A program made the position numbers and the translations under genes. DNA of 64,000 nt from Steromphala cineraria (lineage: Eukaryota > Mollusca > Gastropoda > Trochida > Trochidae), in NCBI GenBank assembly GCA_916613615.1, contig OU744732.1, positions 47,173,227 to 47,237,226 of the forward strand, written 5' to 3'. A model generated the notes under the pieces. It did not search any database, was not told where the DNA came from, and saw nothing but the letters and a program-made list of their open reading frames with translations. Positions 1 through 11,807 of the stretch are shown in pieces (position 1 is the first letter of the stretch; each line of letters starts with the position of its first letter).

Positions 1-2640
1 CAATACGAAGCGATTGATACATTGGACAATCATATACAATATGAATTTCATCTTCGGTTACCTTACATAATGAACATTTAGAATAAGAACTTTCAAAATC
101 ATAAAAACATTTTCTAACACATTGTATTCCAAGACGGTTGTAACCGCTTCTAAAAATAAGCAAAGCTTTCCTGTGTATTTTGCATTTTTAAGTTCAGATA
201 TATACATATTGCAGGTGAATGATGGTTTTAAGCTGGAATAAAATTGTAGAGAGTCTTTATCTATAAGTTCTGAATGCCAGTTTTGTCTTGCACAATCTAT
301 CAATCTTTCCTTAAATAATCTTAGAAACATATTTATATCCCCCACTCCTTGCTGTGCCCAGACATGTCCAAAACCATAAGTGAATAAGAGCTGCTTAATG
401 TTGGATGCCCCGTTGTTACGTTTTCTTTCACAGGTTAATTTTAACATTAGATATGATTGGTGCGGATACCTATAGCATGGCATGCAAATCAATCTAAACC
501 AGTATCTGATGCAGCTCATATAAGAGTTAACATATACGGGAAATCTTCCGCATTCACCATACATGGCGGCATTTGGGAAAGATTTATTAACATTCAATAA
601 AAATTTACAAACTGATCTGTGAACTATCTCCAGCTGATTTCTTTCCTTATATCCCCATATTTCACTTCCATACATCAAGATTGGTACAATTTTCATATCG
701 AATATCTTTAATGCTTCACGAATAGGTATATCAAATTTGCGAATGAGGCTCTTAATAGGAAACAAAACTTTATTAGCTTGTTGTGCTAAAACATTGCAAG
801 CTCTCGTCCATACAAGTTTAGGCGTCATCATTATACCGAGATACTTGTATGCATTTACCACTTCAATTTATATACCATCATATGTCCATTTCTCAAATTT
901 CGAGAGTTTCCCCCCGTTTCTAAAAACAATCACTTTAGTTTTAACTGTGTTGATCTCCATACCCCATTGCAGACAATAATTATGAAGAACATCTAACTGC
1001 TTTTGTAATTATAGAAGTGTATCAGCTACAAGAACTAAATCATCAGCAAAGAGTAAAGAGAATATATTAGACATGTCTTCTGAAATGAATATTCCATTAT
1101 AAAAAGTTTCGCTCATCGATTCAGATAACTCTTTGATAAATATAGAGAACAACAAGGGACTAAGTGCACATCCCTGTCTCACCCCTGTAGCACAGTTGAA
1201 AAAATCAGATAGCTTCGTGCCTTCTATTACAACTGCAGATTTCATATTTTCATAAAGCTTTGCAGAATTTCCATATACATGTATTCCATTTCGTAAAAGG
1301 ATATAAAGAAGCTTTTTCCTATTTACCATGTCAAACGCCTTTTAAAAATCAACAAATGCGCAATAGAATTTACCTCGTTTTCTTGTTGTAAACTTTTGAA
1401 TGATAGATTGTAATATAAAAACATTGTCAATTGTGGAATGCAGTTTCCTAAAACTACCTTGACAGTCGCCAATAAGCCTATCATTTTCAACATATTCGTC
1501 GATTCTCTTATTAACGATGGTTGTAAAAAGTTCATGCTATTAAGTAGGGAAATAACCCTGTTGTTTGCTAGGTTCATTTGCATTTCCTTTCTTATAAATA
1601 GGTATAACTATTGCAGCACTCCAAGCTTCAGGAAATACTCCTCTGGAGAGTATATGTGCAAACAATATAGCAAGATATGGTGCAATGATATTTTTGACAG
1701 TTTTGAAAAACTCAGATGGTATTCCATCATCACCAGGAGAGTTATTCAGCTTCAGTCTATCTATAGCTGTCATCACCTCATCTGTAGTAATTTCGTAAGT
1801 ATTCTTGCCATGTTTGTGCCGATATATTACCCTTCTTATCTGGTTTACTTGAATAATTTTTTATAAGTTTCCAGAATTCTTTATAATCCTTTTTCATTGA
1901 AGCCTCTGAAAGTGACTTGGACACATTTTCTCTAAACATCTGATGTTTTGCTTTGCAAACTTGCTTAAACATTTTTCTACTTTGTTCAAATACCGTGAAG
2001 TTGCTCTTTGATGGATATTTTCTGAAATGGTCTAGAAGTTTGTACTTTTTCCTTTTTAAGTGGTCACATTCTTAATCGAACCAATCAGGTTGTTTACGTT
2101 TACACCTTTTCTCTCTTTTCAACATAGACCTTCCACTGTAATGCAAAATATCCATAATAGAACAAACAGCTGCGTCAGTCTCATTATTAGTGATAGTTTC
2201 CTTGAATGTATCAAGGCAACTATTTACATAATCTGATTTGAATTCATTTATATATTCTTCTTCGTGATCCTTTCTCCACTTTCTATCTCGATGTTGTACA
2301 GAGGGACCTGCATTCACATTTTGATCACTAAAGAGCTGAAGTGTTGCCGTTCAGATATTGATATCACTTTAAAATCTGTCACAGATGAGTATAGGCAAGA
2401 TGAGATACATATATAGTCAGGGGTACTGAAACCATTATGACCATTGTATGTGAAATCACCAGAAGATATTGACCATCTTCCATTTAGAATATTTATATTA
2501 AACAATCTGCATAAATCAAGGAATTGTTTCCCGTAACTATTTACAACAGTGTCCTTATTAACACGAGGTGGGGGTGGTGACGGGGTGTCGTACATAAAAT
2601 CCTCAAGGGGTAGGTAATCTATTCTGTCATCTTCAATATA
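1..2640 (-). mobile_element. Decayed non-LTR retrotransposon (LINE), copy A
   Basis: Minus-strand remnants of one LINE ORF2, read from high to low coordinates. First is the C-terminal part of an APE-type endonuclease (2314-2595, with a PDYICIS block). Then come a spacer (2072-2317, 1778-1972) and reverse transcriptase fragments (1540-1776 with SPGDDGIPSEFF; 1323-1583; 1009-1329 with GVRQGCALSPLLFS and the catalytic FADD). The post-RT region is at 58-861 (YGSEIWGYKE, YGECGRFPVY). Frames change repeatedly and stops interrupt, so it cannot make a full protein. Compared with copy B it lacks about 125 bp near 1796 and 19 bp near 2350, and has 26 bp extra near 1520. The endonuclease S-D-H motif is lost here but kept in copy B. 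The 3' end lies left of the window. The layout fits the Jockey/CR1-like group; I cannot fix the clade. Confidence 0.9.
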
Positions 2641-2654
2641 GTCTAACTATAATA

Positions 2655-2835
2655 AACGATGACCATAAAGGATTTATGCTCAAAATATATATTGGAGAAT
2701 GAACTCGCTTCATATACGACATCATTGACTCCACTGGTACTATTAACATTCGACTTTGAGAAAGCATTCGATTCTGTTGACTTGAACTTAATTCAAAAGG
2801 GGCATTTGAAAATTGTCTTTAAATTCTAATATATG
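2655..2835 (+). mobile_element. L1-type reverse transcriptase fragment
   Basis: A short plus-strand stretch encodes RT motif A of the L1/Tx1 style: from 2734 one frame reads LVLLTFDFEKAFDSVDLN. An upstream frame (about 2665-2735) reads like the preceding RT segment but is out of phase and stopped. It abuts the 5' end of the opposite-strand LINE, and the same junction recurs at about 14785-14960. It is a dead fragment copied together with its neighbour. Confidence 0.65.
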
Positions 2836-2994
2836 TTGGCACGTGGTGTAACACAACAGCACACAAATCCAATGAGAAGGCCATGTCTTGGTTTTACAAA
2901 TGGTTTTATTTTCGTTGGTACATTACTCTCCAGGCCGGTGTTACATTCACATCTTACGGGTACATGACAGAGTCCAACCTGGTTCCTGGGCCCT

Positions 2995-3135
2995 CTTCCG
3001 CGCCTACCTTAGCGCACGCGGAAGAGGGCCCGGGAACCAGGTTGGGCCCTACCTTAGCGCACGCGCAAGAGGGCCAGGGAACCAGGTTGGGCCCTACCTT
3101 AGCGCACGCGGAAGAGGGCCCGGGAACCAGGTTGG
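2995..3135. repeat. GC-rich 45-bp minisatellite, copy A
   Basis: About three units of 45 bp, each with GGTTGGGCCCTACCTTAGCG followed by an AGAGGGCCCGGGAACCA part. The first unit is preceded by an inverted partial unit, so 2977-3035 can fold back. The unit length is divisible by three, so several frames stay open as artificial proteins. It is sharply GC-richer than its surroundings and is present in both LINE-associated duplicates. Confidence 0.9.
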
Positions 3136-3596
3136 TCAGAGTCATACCCAAGACCCCGTCGTGCTGCTCCCAGTGTGTCCAGGCCTGGAGTCTTCAACGA
3201 GTCTCTCACCAATCTCCCTTGAACTTGAGGTTTTTCCCCCTATTTCAGCAACATACACGTCAACAATTCCATGGCAACACAAAAGCAACATACAAAATAC
3301 GGTAATCTAACAGGTTTATAAATTACAAGTCTACCGATTTAATACTGGACAATGAGAGTCCGGACTATATGGTGAGCTTATAGCTTATAGAGTCATGACA
3401 CAATTACTGACCATGTCTAAGGCTATTTAGCAAGAAGCTTAACACAGAAACCAATAGTGTTTCACTGGTTAATACATCCTACTGACATATTGTAATTCCA
3501 ATTTTTAAAGCACTGAGTGGTATTATTGAGATTTGATATCAGAATCAAAGGAAAGCCAAAAACACAATCACATGATATCAGATGGTTCAGGTTTAA
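3136..3596. other. Flank shared with copy B, containing the TTAA empty site
   Basis: This stretch has no gene. 3136-3441 matches 15266-15572 closely, and 3442-3596 matches 19781-19970. The two halves meet here at a single TTAA (3438-3441 region, AAGCTTAACACAG), so this is the unoccupied version of the site that carries a 4.2-kb insertion in copy B. Confidence 0.8.
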
Positions 3597-3867
3597 AGGG
3601 GCAGTAGCCCGTTTTTAGGGGGAATGTAAGGTGATGTCAAGAAAAGGAAAATAAATGGTTCCAATTGAAAGACAATGTATTTAAACTAAACGAAACAGTA
3701 AGGATCAAATATATAATGTAAAGTTTAGCAATGCCATTCCTTTTCTTACACAAAATGAATTAAAGGTGTTCACACAAAAATGGCTGCCAATGGATTTTAT
3801 GTGAATCTTTATTATTTGTTCTCTGACTATGGGTGATTTGTTCGTGTAATGAGATTTTTGACACTAA
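3597..3867 (+). mobile_element. GCAGTAGCACG-family MITE, right end missing
   Basis: Begins AGGGGCAGTAGCCCG right after TTAA and follows the family consensus through the core (CACAAAATGAATTAAAGGTG, then AAAATGGCTGCCAATGG). It stops near GAGATTTTTGACACTA without the terminal GTGCTACTGCCCCTTTAA. The matching segment at 19970 has no insertion, so this copy arrived after the duplication or was lost from the other copy. Confidence 0.9.
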
Positions 3868-3962
3868 TGCTACTTTAGTACTGACTGAAATGAACCAAAT
3901 GGTTTTTGGCTTTTATTTCTTTTTTACTCAACTATTAAACATAATTTTAACAACGCTCTTTT

Positions 3963-4024
3963 TCGCCGCTAATGGCTGCAATAGTGCCCAAGCGGCGCTA
4001 AACAATAACTCACTCACTCACTCA
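3963..4024 (+). mobile_element. 62-bp 5'-truncated SINE tail with target duplication
   Basis: Starts CGCCGCTAATGGCTGC, contains GCCCAAGCGGCG, and ends in a (CACT)n tail. It is flanked by a perfect 12-bp repeat CAACGCTCTTTT (3951-3962 and 4025-4036), as expected for LINE-driven insertion of a very short 3' piece. A second example is at 6375-6446. Confidence 0.8.
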
Positions 4025-4303
4025 CAACGCTCTTTTCACTGACGTGCGTTGCCACAGCAACTGTGCAATTGACAACAAAATCGTGAATAAAAACGAAAGA
4101 ATAGTAGCTTGTGACAACACGTTTAGGTCTGTAAACAGAAAGGAAGACCACGTACTTTTAAATTGTGTTATGAATTTTAATATCACATAATTTATAAATA
4201 GCAGAGAACATGATATAGATAGATATTTACATTAACCAACTCGTTTAACCGGACCGTATTGAGATAACAGCTCAATTACTAGTATATAGCTTACATCAGA
4301 AAC

Positions 4304-4549
4304 CATCCTGTCTCAAGGTGCTAACTCCACTTATCTGTACCCTGGGCTTAGAAGCTAGATTCGCTCGCGCGGCCCGATTTGGGATATAACCAATCAAGTC
4401 ATTTTCTCGTTTGAATTTTATCGAGAAGGTGGCGAGAAAGTGGTTTGATTGGCTATATACCAAGTCGGGTCGCCCGAGCGAATCTAGCTTCTGAACCCAC
4501 GGTACAGATAAGTGGAGTTAGCGTAACGTTCGTACCTTGAGACAGGATG
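4304..4549. mobile_element. CATCCTG foldback MITE, copy 1 (MULE-like)
   Basis: A 246-bp palindromic element. Its ends are CATCCTGTCTCAAGG and the inverse, and the inverted match continues inward through the GCTAACTCCACTTATCTGTA region and the GCTAGATTCGCTCG region. The 9-bp flanks ATCAGAAAC and ATTAAAAAC agree at 7 of 9 positions. The related copy at 39360 has a perfect 9-bp duplication, which supports these borders. No coding capacity. Confidence 0.85.
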
Positions 4550-4857
4550 ATTAAAAACATATATTTCGACTTGAATTGATTTCGAAGTGTAAAAATGACA
4601 CACTTTTCTCACCGCTATGGATCATTGATTTCACAATGTGTAGACATCATATATTAAGTATGATATACAGGATGATGACTTAAAATGTTCTCATTTAGTA
4701 TTTGGGTATGTGATTTCTTACGCTACATGTACCGGTAATTGGAGCAATCTTATGTTAAACCCCCTGAAGAATATATGTAATTTGCATAAACTCATAGTTA
4801 ATTTGGAAATATGAACATTATTCTCCACCCACAGAGTCAGCACCATTCAGTGCGAGC

Positions 4858-5391
4858 TAGCCTCTGTTCTATTACGCCAAGATTATGGGGTTCTGGCAGA
4901 TTGCCCTAGCGGTAAAAAGTTGTAACTTGAGATATCTCTCTTATTTGCAGCCAATAAAAACACCTTTAGGATATTCACGACTTCGGGAATTCTCAACGAT
5001 CGAAAAGTGACATGCAAAAGCATCATGCCTTTTGCTTTTTTTTTCAGTAACTGTGTGAGAGGGAAAATATTTGAAAATCAGATATGGATAGGGTTTTTCA
5101 TTAGAAACTTGTAGAAACTTTGTTTTATGATAATTTCTTTTAATAGTTTACCAAATAAAAACTTATGAGAAGATAAAAAGCGATGTTTTGAAGAGGGAAG
5201 AGTTATCTCCCCTGGATGTTAAATTATAAATTTCAACGATAGCTTGGCCGAACCACACGGGAATAGCCGAACTTTTGCGTATGACCACTTTTGAAACGGC
5301 GTCGCTGATTGCACAACTAACTTCGATTGCCTCCAATCAGATTTCTACCTTTCTATACCATGTATTAGCCGTAATATAGAACAGAGGCTAA
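4858..5391. repeat. Candidate inverted-repeat element
   Basis: TAGCCTCTGTTCTATTACG near 4858 is matched in inverse orientation by CCGTAATATAGAACAGAGGC near 5370-5391. The roughly 530 bp between show no open frame. No clear target duplication was found. Just downstream, AGCTGCCTCTGTGG occurs twice (5408-5475). Confidence 0.45.
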
Positions 5392-5475
5392 CTCAGGTAT
5401 GACGGAGCTGCCTCTGTGGGGAGGGAATGAGGCAGCACATTCATCTAGTAATACGACTGAGCTGCCTCTGTGGAC

Positions 5476-6364
5476 ATTAAAGTGACACAGAGTATCTTTC
5501 TTAAAAGTTTATTTGGTTTTGATAAGCTACAAAATATCTAATATGCTGATTGAAGTTCATATCTCATCACTGGACTTGCAAAAATACCTATGTATGCATA
5601 ATATCTCTAAAATGCTTGGTTTTATGGAAAAATCAAGAAAACATCTCAAATACGTTTAATATTAGAAATTATGCATCCGATTAATCTACCTATTAGTTAC
5701 AATACCTAATAAACACTACCGAAGTTATTTTCAGTAACAGTTAGTCGTTCCCGATGTAAAGCATCGATTTCAAAATTTGACACATGTGATCCTATCAACA
5801 TACTCTTTAATTGCATTGTAACATATGTTGTAAAGTTAAGTGATACCTTTTTACTTTTTTCTCGAACATGTGAAATGACAGCGACATTAACATCGACCAA
5901 AATAAAGAATCTATAAATCTATAAAATCATATCTTATAACGAAACAAACACTTTTTTGGAAATTACTCTCAGCTAGCAAGCTAATTGGCAACTAATTTTG
6001 TGACCAAAGATTATGTATTTCATAGTTGATAATGATATTTGTAAACATCAGAAACATGGCCAGCGAGTTACTTAATTAACGTAACGAAACAAGTGTTGTA
6101 ACATGGGTTACATACATGTAACATGGTAACAAGTGTAACAACTCCTTTGTGAATGTTACTGCCTTCGGTAAAGTGATCGAAGCGCCAGTAAAATCCCACA
6201 TTAATGCTCTGAACAAAATAGTCCTGTTAGTTAAGCAAACGTTATACGATGGGTAAGGTGGATGGGTTGTATCTATCAATATTGGTAAGTAATTATCCGG
6301 CTGAAACTTGTATAACTGAACCATCGACTTCTTCTCAAGAACTGCAGACCTTGGGTGATATGTT
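5476..6364. other. AT-rich stretch, nothing recognised
   Basis: No supported gene or repeat. Short frames on both strands look like chance. Confidence 0.5.
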
Positions 6365-6374
6365 CAATGATCAA

Positions 6375-6446
6375 ACGCCGCTAATGGCTGTAATATTGCC
6401 CAAGCGGCGTAAAACAATCACTCACTCACTCACTCACTCACTCACT
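6375..6446 (+). mobile_element. 5'-truncated SINE tail, second copy
   Basis: Same piece as at 3963: CGCCGCTAATGGCTG, GCCCAAGCGGCG, then a (CACT)n tail of about seven units. It is flanked by the direct repeat CAATGATCAA (6365-6374 and 6447-6456), which marks an independent insertion. Confidence 0.8.
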
Positions 6447-6510
6447 CAATGATCAATCGAGAATCTAAATTGTACACTCAGTGACATGGACAATGATTTT
6501 CCCGGAAATA

Positions 6511-6875
6511 AAAGGGACAGTAGCACGTTTTTTGGTAATTTTATATTTTAAATATTTCGCTGATAATTGTAAGTTATTGCTAAATGTATTATATTGACTG
6601 TGTCAACAATCTCATTACACAAGCCAATCATCCATAGTCAGAGGACAAAGTATGAAGATTCACATAAAATCCATTGGCGGCCATTTTTGTGAACACCTTT
6701 TATTCATTTTGTTTAAGACAAATGAATCGCATGGCTTAACTTTATGTTTAAATTTATATTTGAATAATTACTGCTCAAGTTAGTTTAGATACATTGTCTT
6801 TCAATTGGAACCATTAATTTTCATTTTCCTGACATCACCTTATGTTCCCCCTAAAAACGTGCTACTTCCCCTTTA
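6511..6875 (-). mobile_element. GCAGTAGCACG-family MITE, complete
   Basis: Inverse orientation relative to most copies: starts AAAGGGACAGTAGCACG, has the inverted core (ATCCATTGGCGGCCATTTTT), and ends CGTGCTACTTCCCCTTTAA. TTAA follows at the right; the left flank has decayed to ATAA. Confidence 0.9.
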
Positions 6876-7144
6876 ATGCCAAGCAAGACGCAATTCTAGG
6901 AGTTACTTGGTAGATCTATTTGAGGTTGGCCGAGCCCGAGCAGAGTCTATTGCCATAACGCGAGGAAATAAAGTTACACTCGGAACAGTCCTACATTTAT
7001 TCACAACTAAATAACTAATATCCAATTAATTTACGAGATTTACTCTCTACGGGCCTAATTAGTTTGGACAAAAGGAAACCAAAAGTATACTACTAAAACA
7101 CTTCTGTTTGAGGTTTTGGAACTAAAAACTTGATTCCATCCATT

Positions 7145-7487
7145 AAAGGGGCAGTAGCACGATTTAAGGGGGAATCTGAGGTGATGTCAACATATGAAAG
7201 ACAAGGTATTTAAACTAAATGAAACAGTAATGAATCACTCATTTAATGTGAAGTTCAACCATGCAATTCCCTTTTCTTACACAAAATGAATTAAAGGTGT
7301 TCACACAAAAATGGCTGCCAATGGATTTTATGTGAATCTTAATAATTTGTTTTCAGACTATGGATTATTGGTTTGTGTAATGAGATTTATGACACTATCA
7401 AAATAATTCATTTAACATCAACATACAATTATCAGTGATAACTTGAATTATTTTTTTTTTCAAAAAACATGCTACCGCCCCTTTTAA
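7145..7487 (+). mobile_element. GCAGTAGCACG-family MITE, complete
   Basis: AGGGGCAGTAGCACG at the left and GCTACCGCCCC at the right, TTAA on both sides, family core intact in between. No coding capacity. Confidence 0.9.
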
Positions 7488-8080
7488 AAACGGACATTAA
7501 CTATATCTTTTTAGTTCATGTTAAGCAAAAACAAATACCCGGCTTTATAAGTGAAATATAATGGCTATAGTGCCAATATCTTATTTCACTGTGACCAAAC
7601 TCAAACAATTGGAATTTGGAATTGTTTAGCTATCTACTAAACATTTGTATAGCGCCAATATCCAGCTCAGAGAGCGCTGCTCAAAGGCGCTTTGGCTTTC
7701 CCTCAATCATTGGATATCAATCTTCATGACACTTCTTTTACCATCTCGACTCCCGAGGGAGCATACAACATATATCAAATGAGACTTAAGAACGAAGGTT
7801 AGATTCGAAACCGGGACCTAGATTACATAGTTTTACAGGATGACACAAGTATAATCTGCAAATTGACCAAGATGGCATTAGTCATGTCATATTTTAAAGG
7901 CGACATTACCAAAAATATTGCAAAAGGTTTCATAACACTATAAAAGATTGCTCCCCATACTATTTCTTCCAATTGCGAAAGGAAGGGGATAATTGATCAC
8001 GCAACATCTACACCGGAGTTAAAAATAGAAATCAGAATGAGTTTGATGACAAGATTCTATAACATTCTTAAGGTCACAAC
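7488..8080. other. Stretch with a possible short dispersed repeat
   Basis: No gene. Around 7645-7700 the GTATAGCGCCAATATCC and AGCGCTGCTCAAAGGCGC motifs resemble short repeats dispersed in marine invertebrate genomes; that link is from general experience and weak. Confidence 0.35.
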
Positions 8081-8084
8081 ACTC

Positions 8085-8570
8085 GTTTGTTAGGAAGCTG
8101 TGAAAGCAGGAGCTGTAGCTGGTCTCAGACATGCTCAATTGGATTAAGATCAGGAAGCTACTAACGTTCCTTTTCGAGGTAGTGAGTCACCACTCTGGTA
8201 CGATATGGACAAGCATTATTATCCATTTAAAGGACTTCTGGACCGACAGGTCCTACAAAAAAATAACAATTGAATGAAGCATCTAATCGCAATAGCGGAG
8301 AGCATTCAGTACCCCATGTCGTATGGTTACTACCTCGGGACGGCCAGCAAAAAAATCCCATCCAAATCATGACCGATCCACCATCCAATCGAACATGTAG
8401 AGCAACAAGACTCTGGCAGTAACGCTGTCTGATCACTCTCCAAACTCGCCTACGACCGATTTGAAAGTCCAGGTAGAACATGGACTCATCTGTGAAAAGA
8501 ACTGGATCCCAATGACGCCTAAACATGTTACGTAGGCTACATATTGACAGTCCAGTCGGGACTGTCATGC
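8085..8570 (-). pseudogene. Tc1-like transposase fragment
   Basis: The minus-strand frame 8227-8568 reads like the DDE region of a Tc1 transposase: WDPVLFTDESMF with the Asp of the second catalytic block, then GRRRVWR and GGSVMIWMG. Below 8230 another frame continues with NACPYRTRVVTHYLEKE and PDLNPIEHV, the usual C-terminal signature with the last acidic residue. Stops and frameshifts separate the blocks and no DNA-binding N-terminus is seen. It cannot be active. Confidence 0.85.
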
Positions 8571-9376
8571 TATATTTTGGAGGATTGAAACCTATTGCTG
8601 CAATCCGTATATGCTAGCGAGTTTTTATTGTCATGTACCTTAAATGGACGCAATGTTTGTCGATAGCTCTCTCGTAAAGAATAAGATACGTAAGAAACTG
8701 TACACCATTTGTTCAAAAACCTTTCAGGGTGCCACCCAGTCGAAGCTACCGATGGTACGAACAGACATGGCAGTGTTTCCAAGCTTCCTTTATCCAAACA
8801 ATAACATAAAATAGCAGTCAACCTATTTTTATTCCAAAATTCGCACAGGTTACAGTTCACGCACATGATCGCAGACGCCACACATGAAGCATCATTCGTT
8901 CATAGGGCGTTCACAAATAACTATAAATGTTAACAATGCTTTGATGTTTATTACGTGAAACATTATGTAGTGTCATAGGGTTCCATTGACTTTGAAGCAT
9001 CTCAAACATCATCGCACATAGTTCGCACGTTCCAAAACATCGCAAATGGTGGACAAAGGACGACAACTCTAACAAACTAAAATGATTACCGCTAAAGTAC
9101 ATACATGTCACTCAATCTTACAAGAATCGACAGTGATAATTAGCCCTTGATAAACCAAGATCATTTAAAAGTATTGCTTTTGGTTTCCGTCACATTCAAT
9201 CACACGAATGTACACGTTACACTGTTTTATTTGATATTTTAGAACATGTTTTATGTCTGCAAGATTAATTGCATGGTCAAATGTAGTATGTGTGTGTCGA
9301 ACTCTGTATATCAACAATTTCTTATTCTTTATAATTCCATGTATAGTTTGTGTCAAGGATGTCGTTGTATATAGCC
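8571..9376. other. Nothing recognised
   Basis: Short frames here have no recognisable domain. Part may be decayed sequence belonging to the transposon on its left. Confidence 0.4.
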
Positions 9377-9474
9377 ACTATGGTGTTGCGGGATTTCTCC
9401 CTGCAGTAATACTAGCAGCCGCGATAAAAGTGAAATACTCTTAAGCGGCGATAAACCCCATATCACCTCACCTC
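9377..9474 (+). mobile_element. 5'-truncated SINE, CTCAC-tail family
   Basis: Matches the last part of the full SINE at 20817-21119: GGTGTTGCGGGATTTCTCCC, ATACTAGCAGCCGCGATA, AAGCGGCGATAAACCCCAT, then a tail of CACCT repeats. The tRNA-like head is missing. Confidence 0.8.
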
Positions 9475-9684
9475 ACGCTTTGTTGTGTGGAGGACAAAAT
9501 CCTACCTGATGGTCACTTGGTAAAGTGTGGACATCTGAAAAAAACCAACACCAATTGTCAGGGGCATCTAGACTATAAGGCTGTAAGGGTTTGATATGAC
9601 CGCGTTCGTCTTATTCAGCTGTTTCTAACATTAAGAACAGGAAAGAAATAATGCACTTAATTAAATTTAACTCGATAACTTCAG

Positions 9685-9975
9685 TAACAGTAACAAATCT
9701 TTAAACTAAATGAAGCAGTAATAAATCAAAAATATTATGTAAATTTCAGCCATGAGATGCCTTCTCCTTACACAAAATGAATTAAAGGTGTTCCGACAAA
9801 ATTGGCCGCCGATGGACCTTATGTGAATCATCTATAATTTTTCCTCTAATTATGGATGATTGGTTTGTGTAATGCGATTTTTGACACTATCAAAATAAAA
9901 ACATTTATCCTTAACGAACAATATCAGTGAAAAATTGTTTAAAAAAAAAATCCTTTAAAACGTGCTACTGTGCTA
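9685..9975 (+). mobile_element. GCAGTAGCACG-family MITE, left end missing
   Basis: Starts inside the family (TTTAAACTAAATGAAGCAGT), includes the core around 9770-9830, and ends with the diverged terminus ACGTGCTACTGTGC. An older fragment. Confidence 0.8.
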
Positions 9976-10573
9976 ATTTTGCAATTCCATTTTTTATAAC
10001 ATACCTAACCAATAACCGTTATTAATTTGCCATGTCATTGAAGGGGGCCAACCTTTCTAAAACACTATTGTTTATATTTCTTTACAAAATCCCTCTTAAG
10101 TTCTTAACATTTTTGTGTCTAAATCATAGTTGTCCGATAGAATGCAAATTAACACATGTATGTAATAGCAAATTTGCGATGCGTTCGCATGAGTTTTTAG
10201 CAAGGGTGTGTTAAGACGCAAAATCATAATACTTTCAATGTTGTTATTCGCCCACCAATTTATATCAACTGCTTGCTGATGAATATTAAATACTAAACAC
10301 GTTAACACGGTAATATTATTCGGTCTCCATAATTAAAATTTAAAGAAATGGAATATGAATAGAAGTCTAATCAAGACTGAAAAAAATATATTAATGATCA
10401 TAGTGTGATCCCAACACATTAACTCAAAAACGATAACAACAAGCTGTTCATTGTTGACGGCTACAGATAATAGACACGTGAACCTAAATACGAACTAGAA
10501 TGTAATAAATAGAAATACAATACCTTTTATTCTATATTTGATATTAATGTGTTGCATAATATTTTGTGAAGTA
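9976..10573. other. AT-rich stretch, nothing recognised
   Basis: No supported gene, RNA or repeat. Confidence 0.4.
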
Positions 10574-10744
10574 CAGTAGAACACAGATATCGTGTACTCG
10601 GATATAGCGACCAATCGGATATATTGAACAAAAATTAAGTCCCGTCAAAAGCCCTATCATGACGGCCAAACGCGAGTAGCGAACACCGGATATAGCGAGC
10701 TAAATTCTGTGTCCCTTGGAGTTCGTTATATCCGTGTTCTACTG
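10574..10744. mobile_element. CAGTAGAAC MITE (pogo/Tc1-like), copy 1
   Basis: Begins CAGTAGAACACAGATAT and ends ATATCCGTGTTCTACTG, flanked by TA on both sides. The interior repeats TATATCGGA/GTTCGCTATATCC motifs. TA duplications and CAGT-type ends fit the Tc1/mariner/pogo group. Other copies are at 30310, 40165 and 48858. Confidence 0.85.
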
Positions 10745-11807
10745 TATCACATTTTAAACAATAGTTGAATCATCCTACATTATTTCAAAAAAAAGATACA
10801 AGTGCTTGTTCATATGTCCATTGGAATCAACTAGATCATGTATCTTGAAGTACAATTTATAGAGCGATTATTTACAATATTTACACATCCTTGCCAGATA
10901 TTAAAGTCCATGGTTTAATTGTGTCATTGAGTATATACATACATACGTAAATACTAGAGGTTCCACAAGTCAATTACTCTGCACGTGCGCGGCACTTCAC
11001 ACCACACGGCACGACCTAAGCGAGATATCCGCACGTATATATCTCGGCTAAGACAGCTGACTTAGAAGTTTCTATCATGGGATCACATATACACCGGATC
11101 AACATCTGCAAATAAAGGTAACTATCATGCTTTTCAAGTAAACATTTCCTTATTATCGTTCTACTTTCACCTCCAAATCTAAAAAACTCTCTCCATGCAA
11201 AAATCTTTAACCAAAACATATGGAATTATTTTGGAAGTTTTATCTGAACAAAGGCAATGTACACTATATTTAGGCAATGCATTCATTGGGCCTTGTATGG
11301 AAAAACTTAGTTATTTTAACATTCGAAAACATTACATGAATTTGTCGAGTAATACAGAAATATAAGCCAAAATCTATGTTATTCCCTTTTCCGTGAGTAC
11401 TTCAACGATCCATATTCAACATCAACCACGCACGATACATTTAAAATATTATCGTCAAATTGTTATGGCCTGAATAACAAACGTAAGCGTACAGACTTGT
11501 TTCGAAATCTAAAAGATTTAAAAGCACATATGTATTGTAGCCAAGACACTCCTTTTACAAAGGATTAAGAAAATAAAATCAAAATTGAATGGGGGTCAAA
11601 ATTTTAGTTCTTGAACTGTTTAATAATAACTTTGATTTTGTCATTGAAGATTCCAAATGTGACGAAAATGGAATCTACGTGGTTTTCCTAATAAAAGAAC
11701 CAAACACTTTCTCTAGAATTTGTGACCTATTTCGTTGCTCAATCTTACATATAAAATTGGATCATCAACTATAGCAAATAGGATAAAAACGGTCCTACCC
11801 TCTATAA
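10745..11807. other. Nothing recognised
   Basis: AT-rich sequence with only short chance frames on both strands. Confidence 0.4.

Noticed and set aside
2883..3310. Frames of about 140 codons with repeated AHAEEGPGTR
   Set aside because: The 45-bp minisatellite keeps frames open by its length, and the flanks have no coding signal. The same applies at 14961-15435.
8570..9111. Coding exons upstream of the Tc1 fragment
   Set aside because: No transposase-like or other domain could be recognised and frames are short and interrupted.
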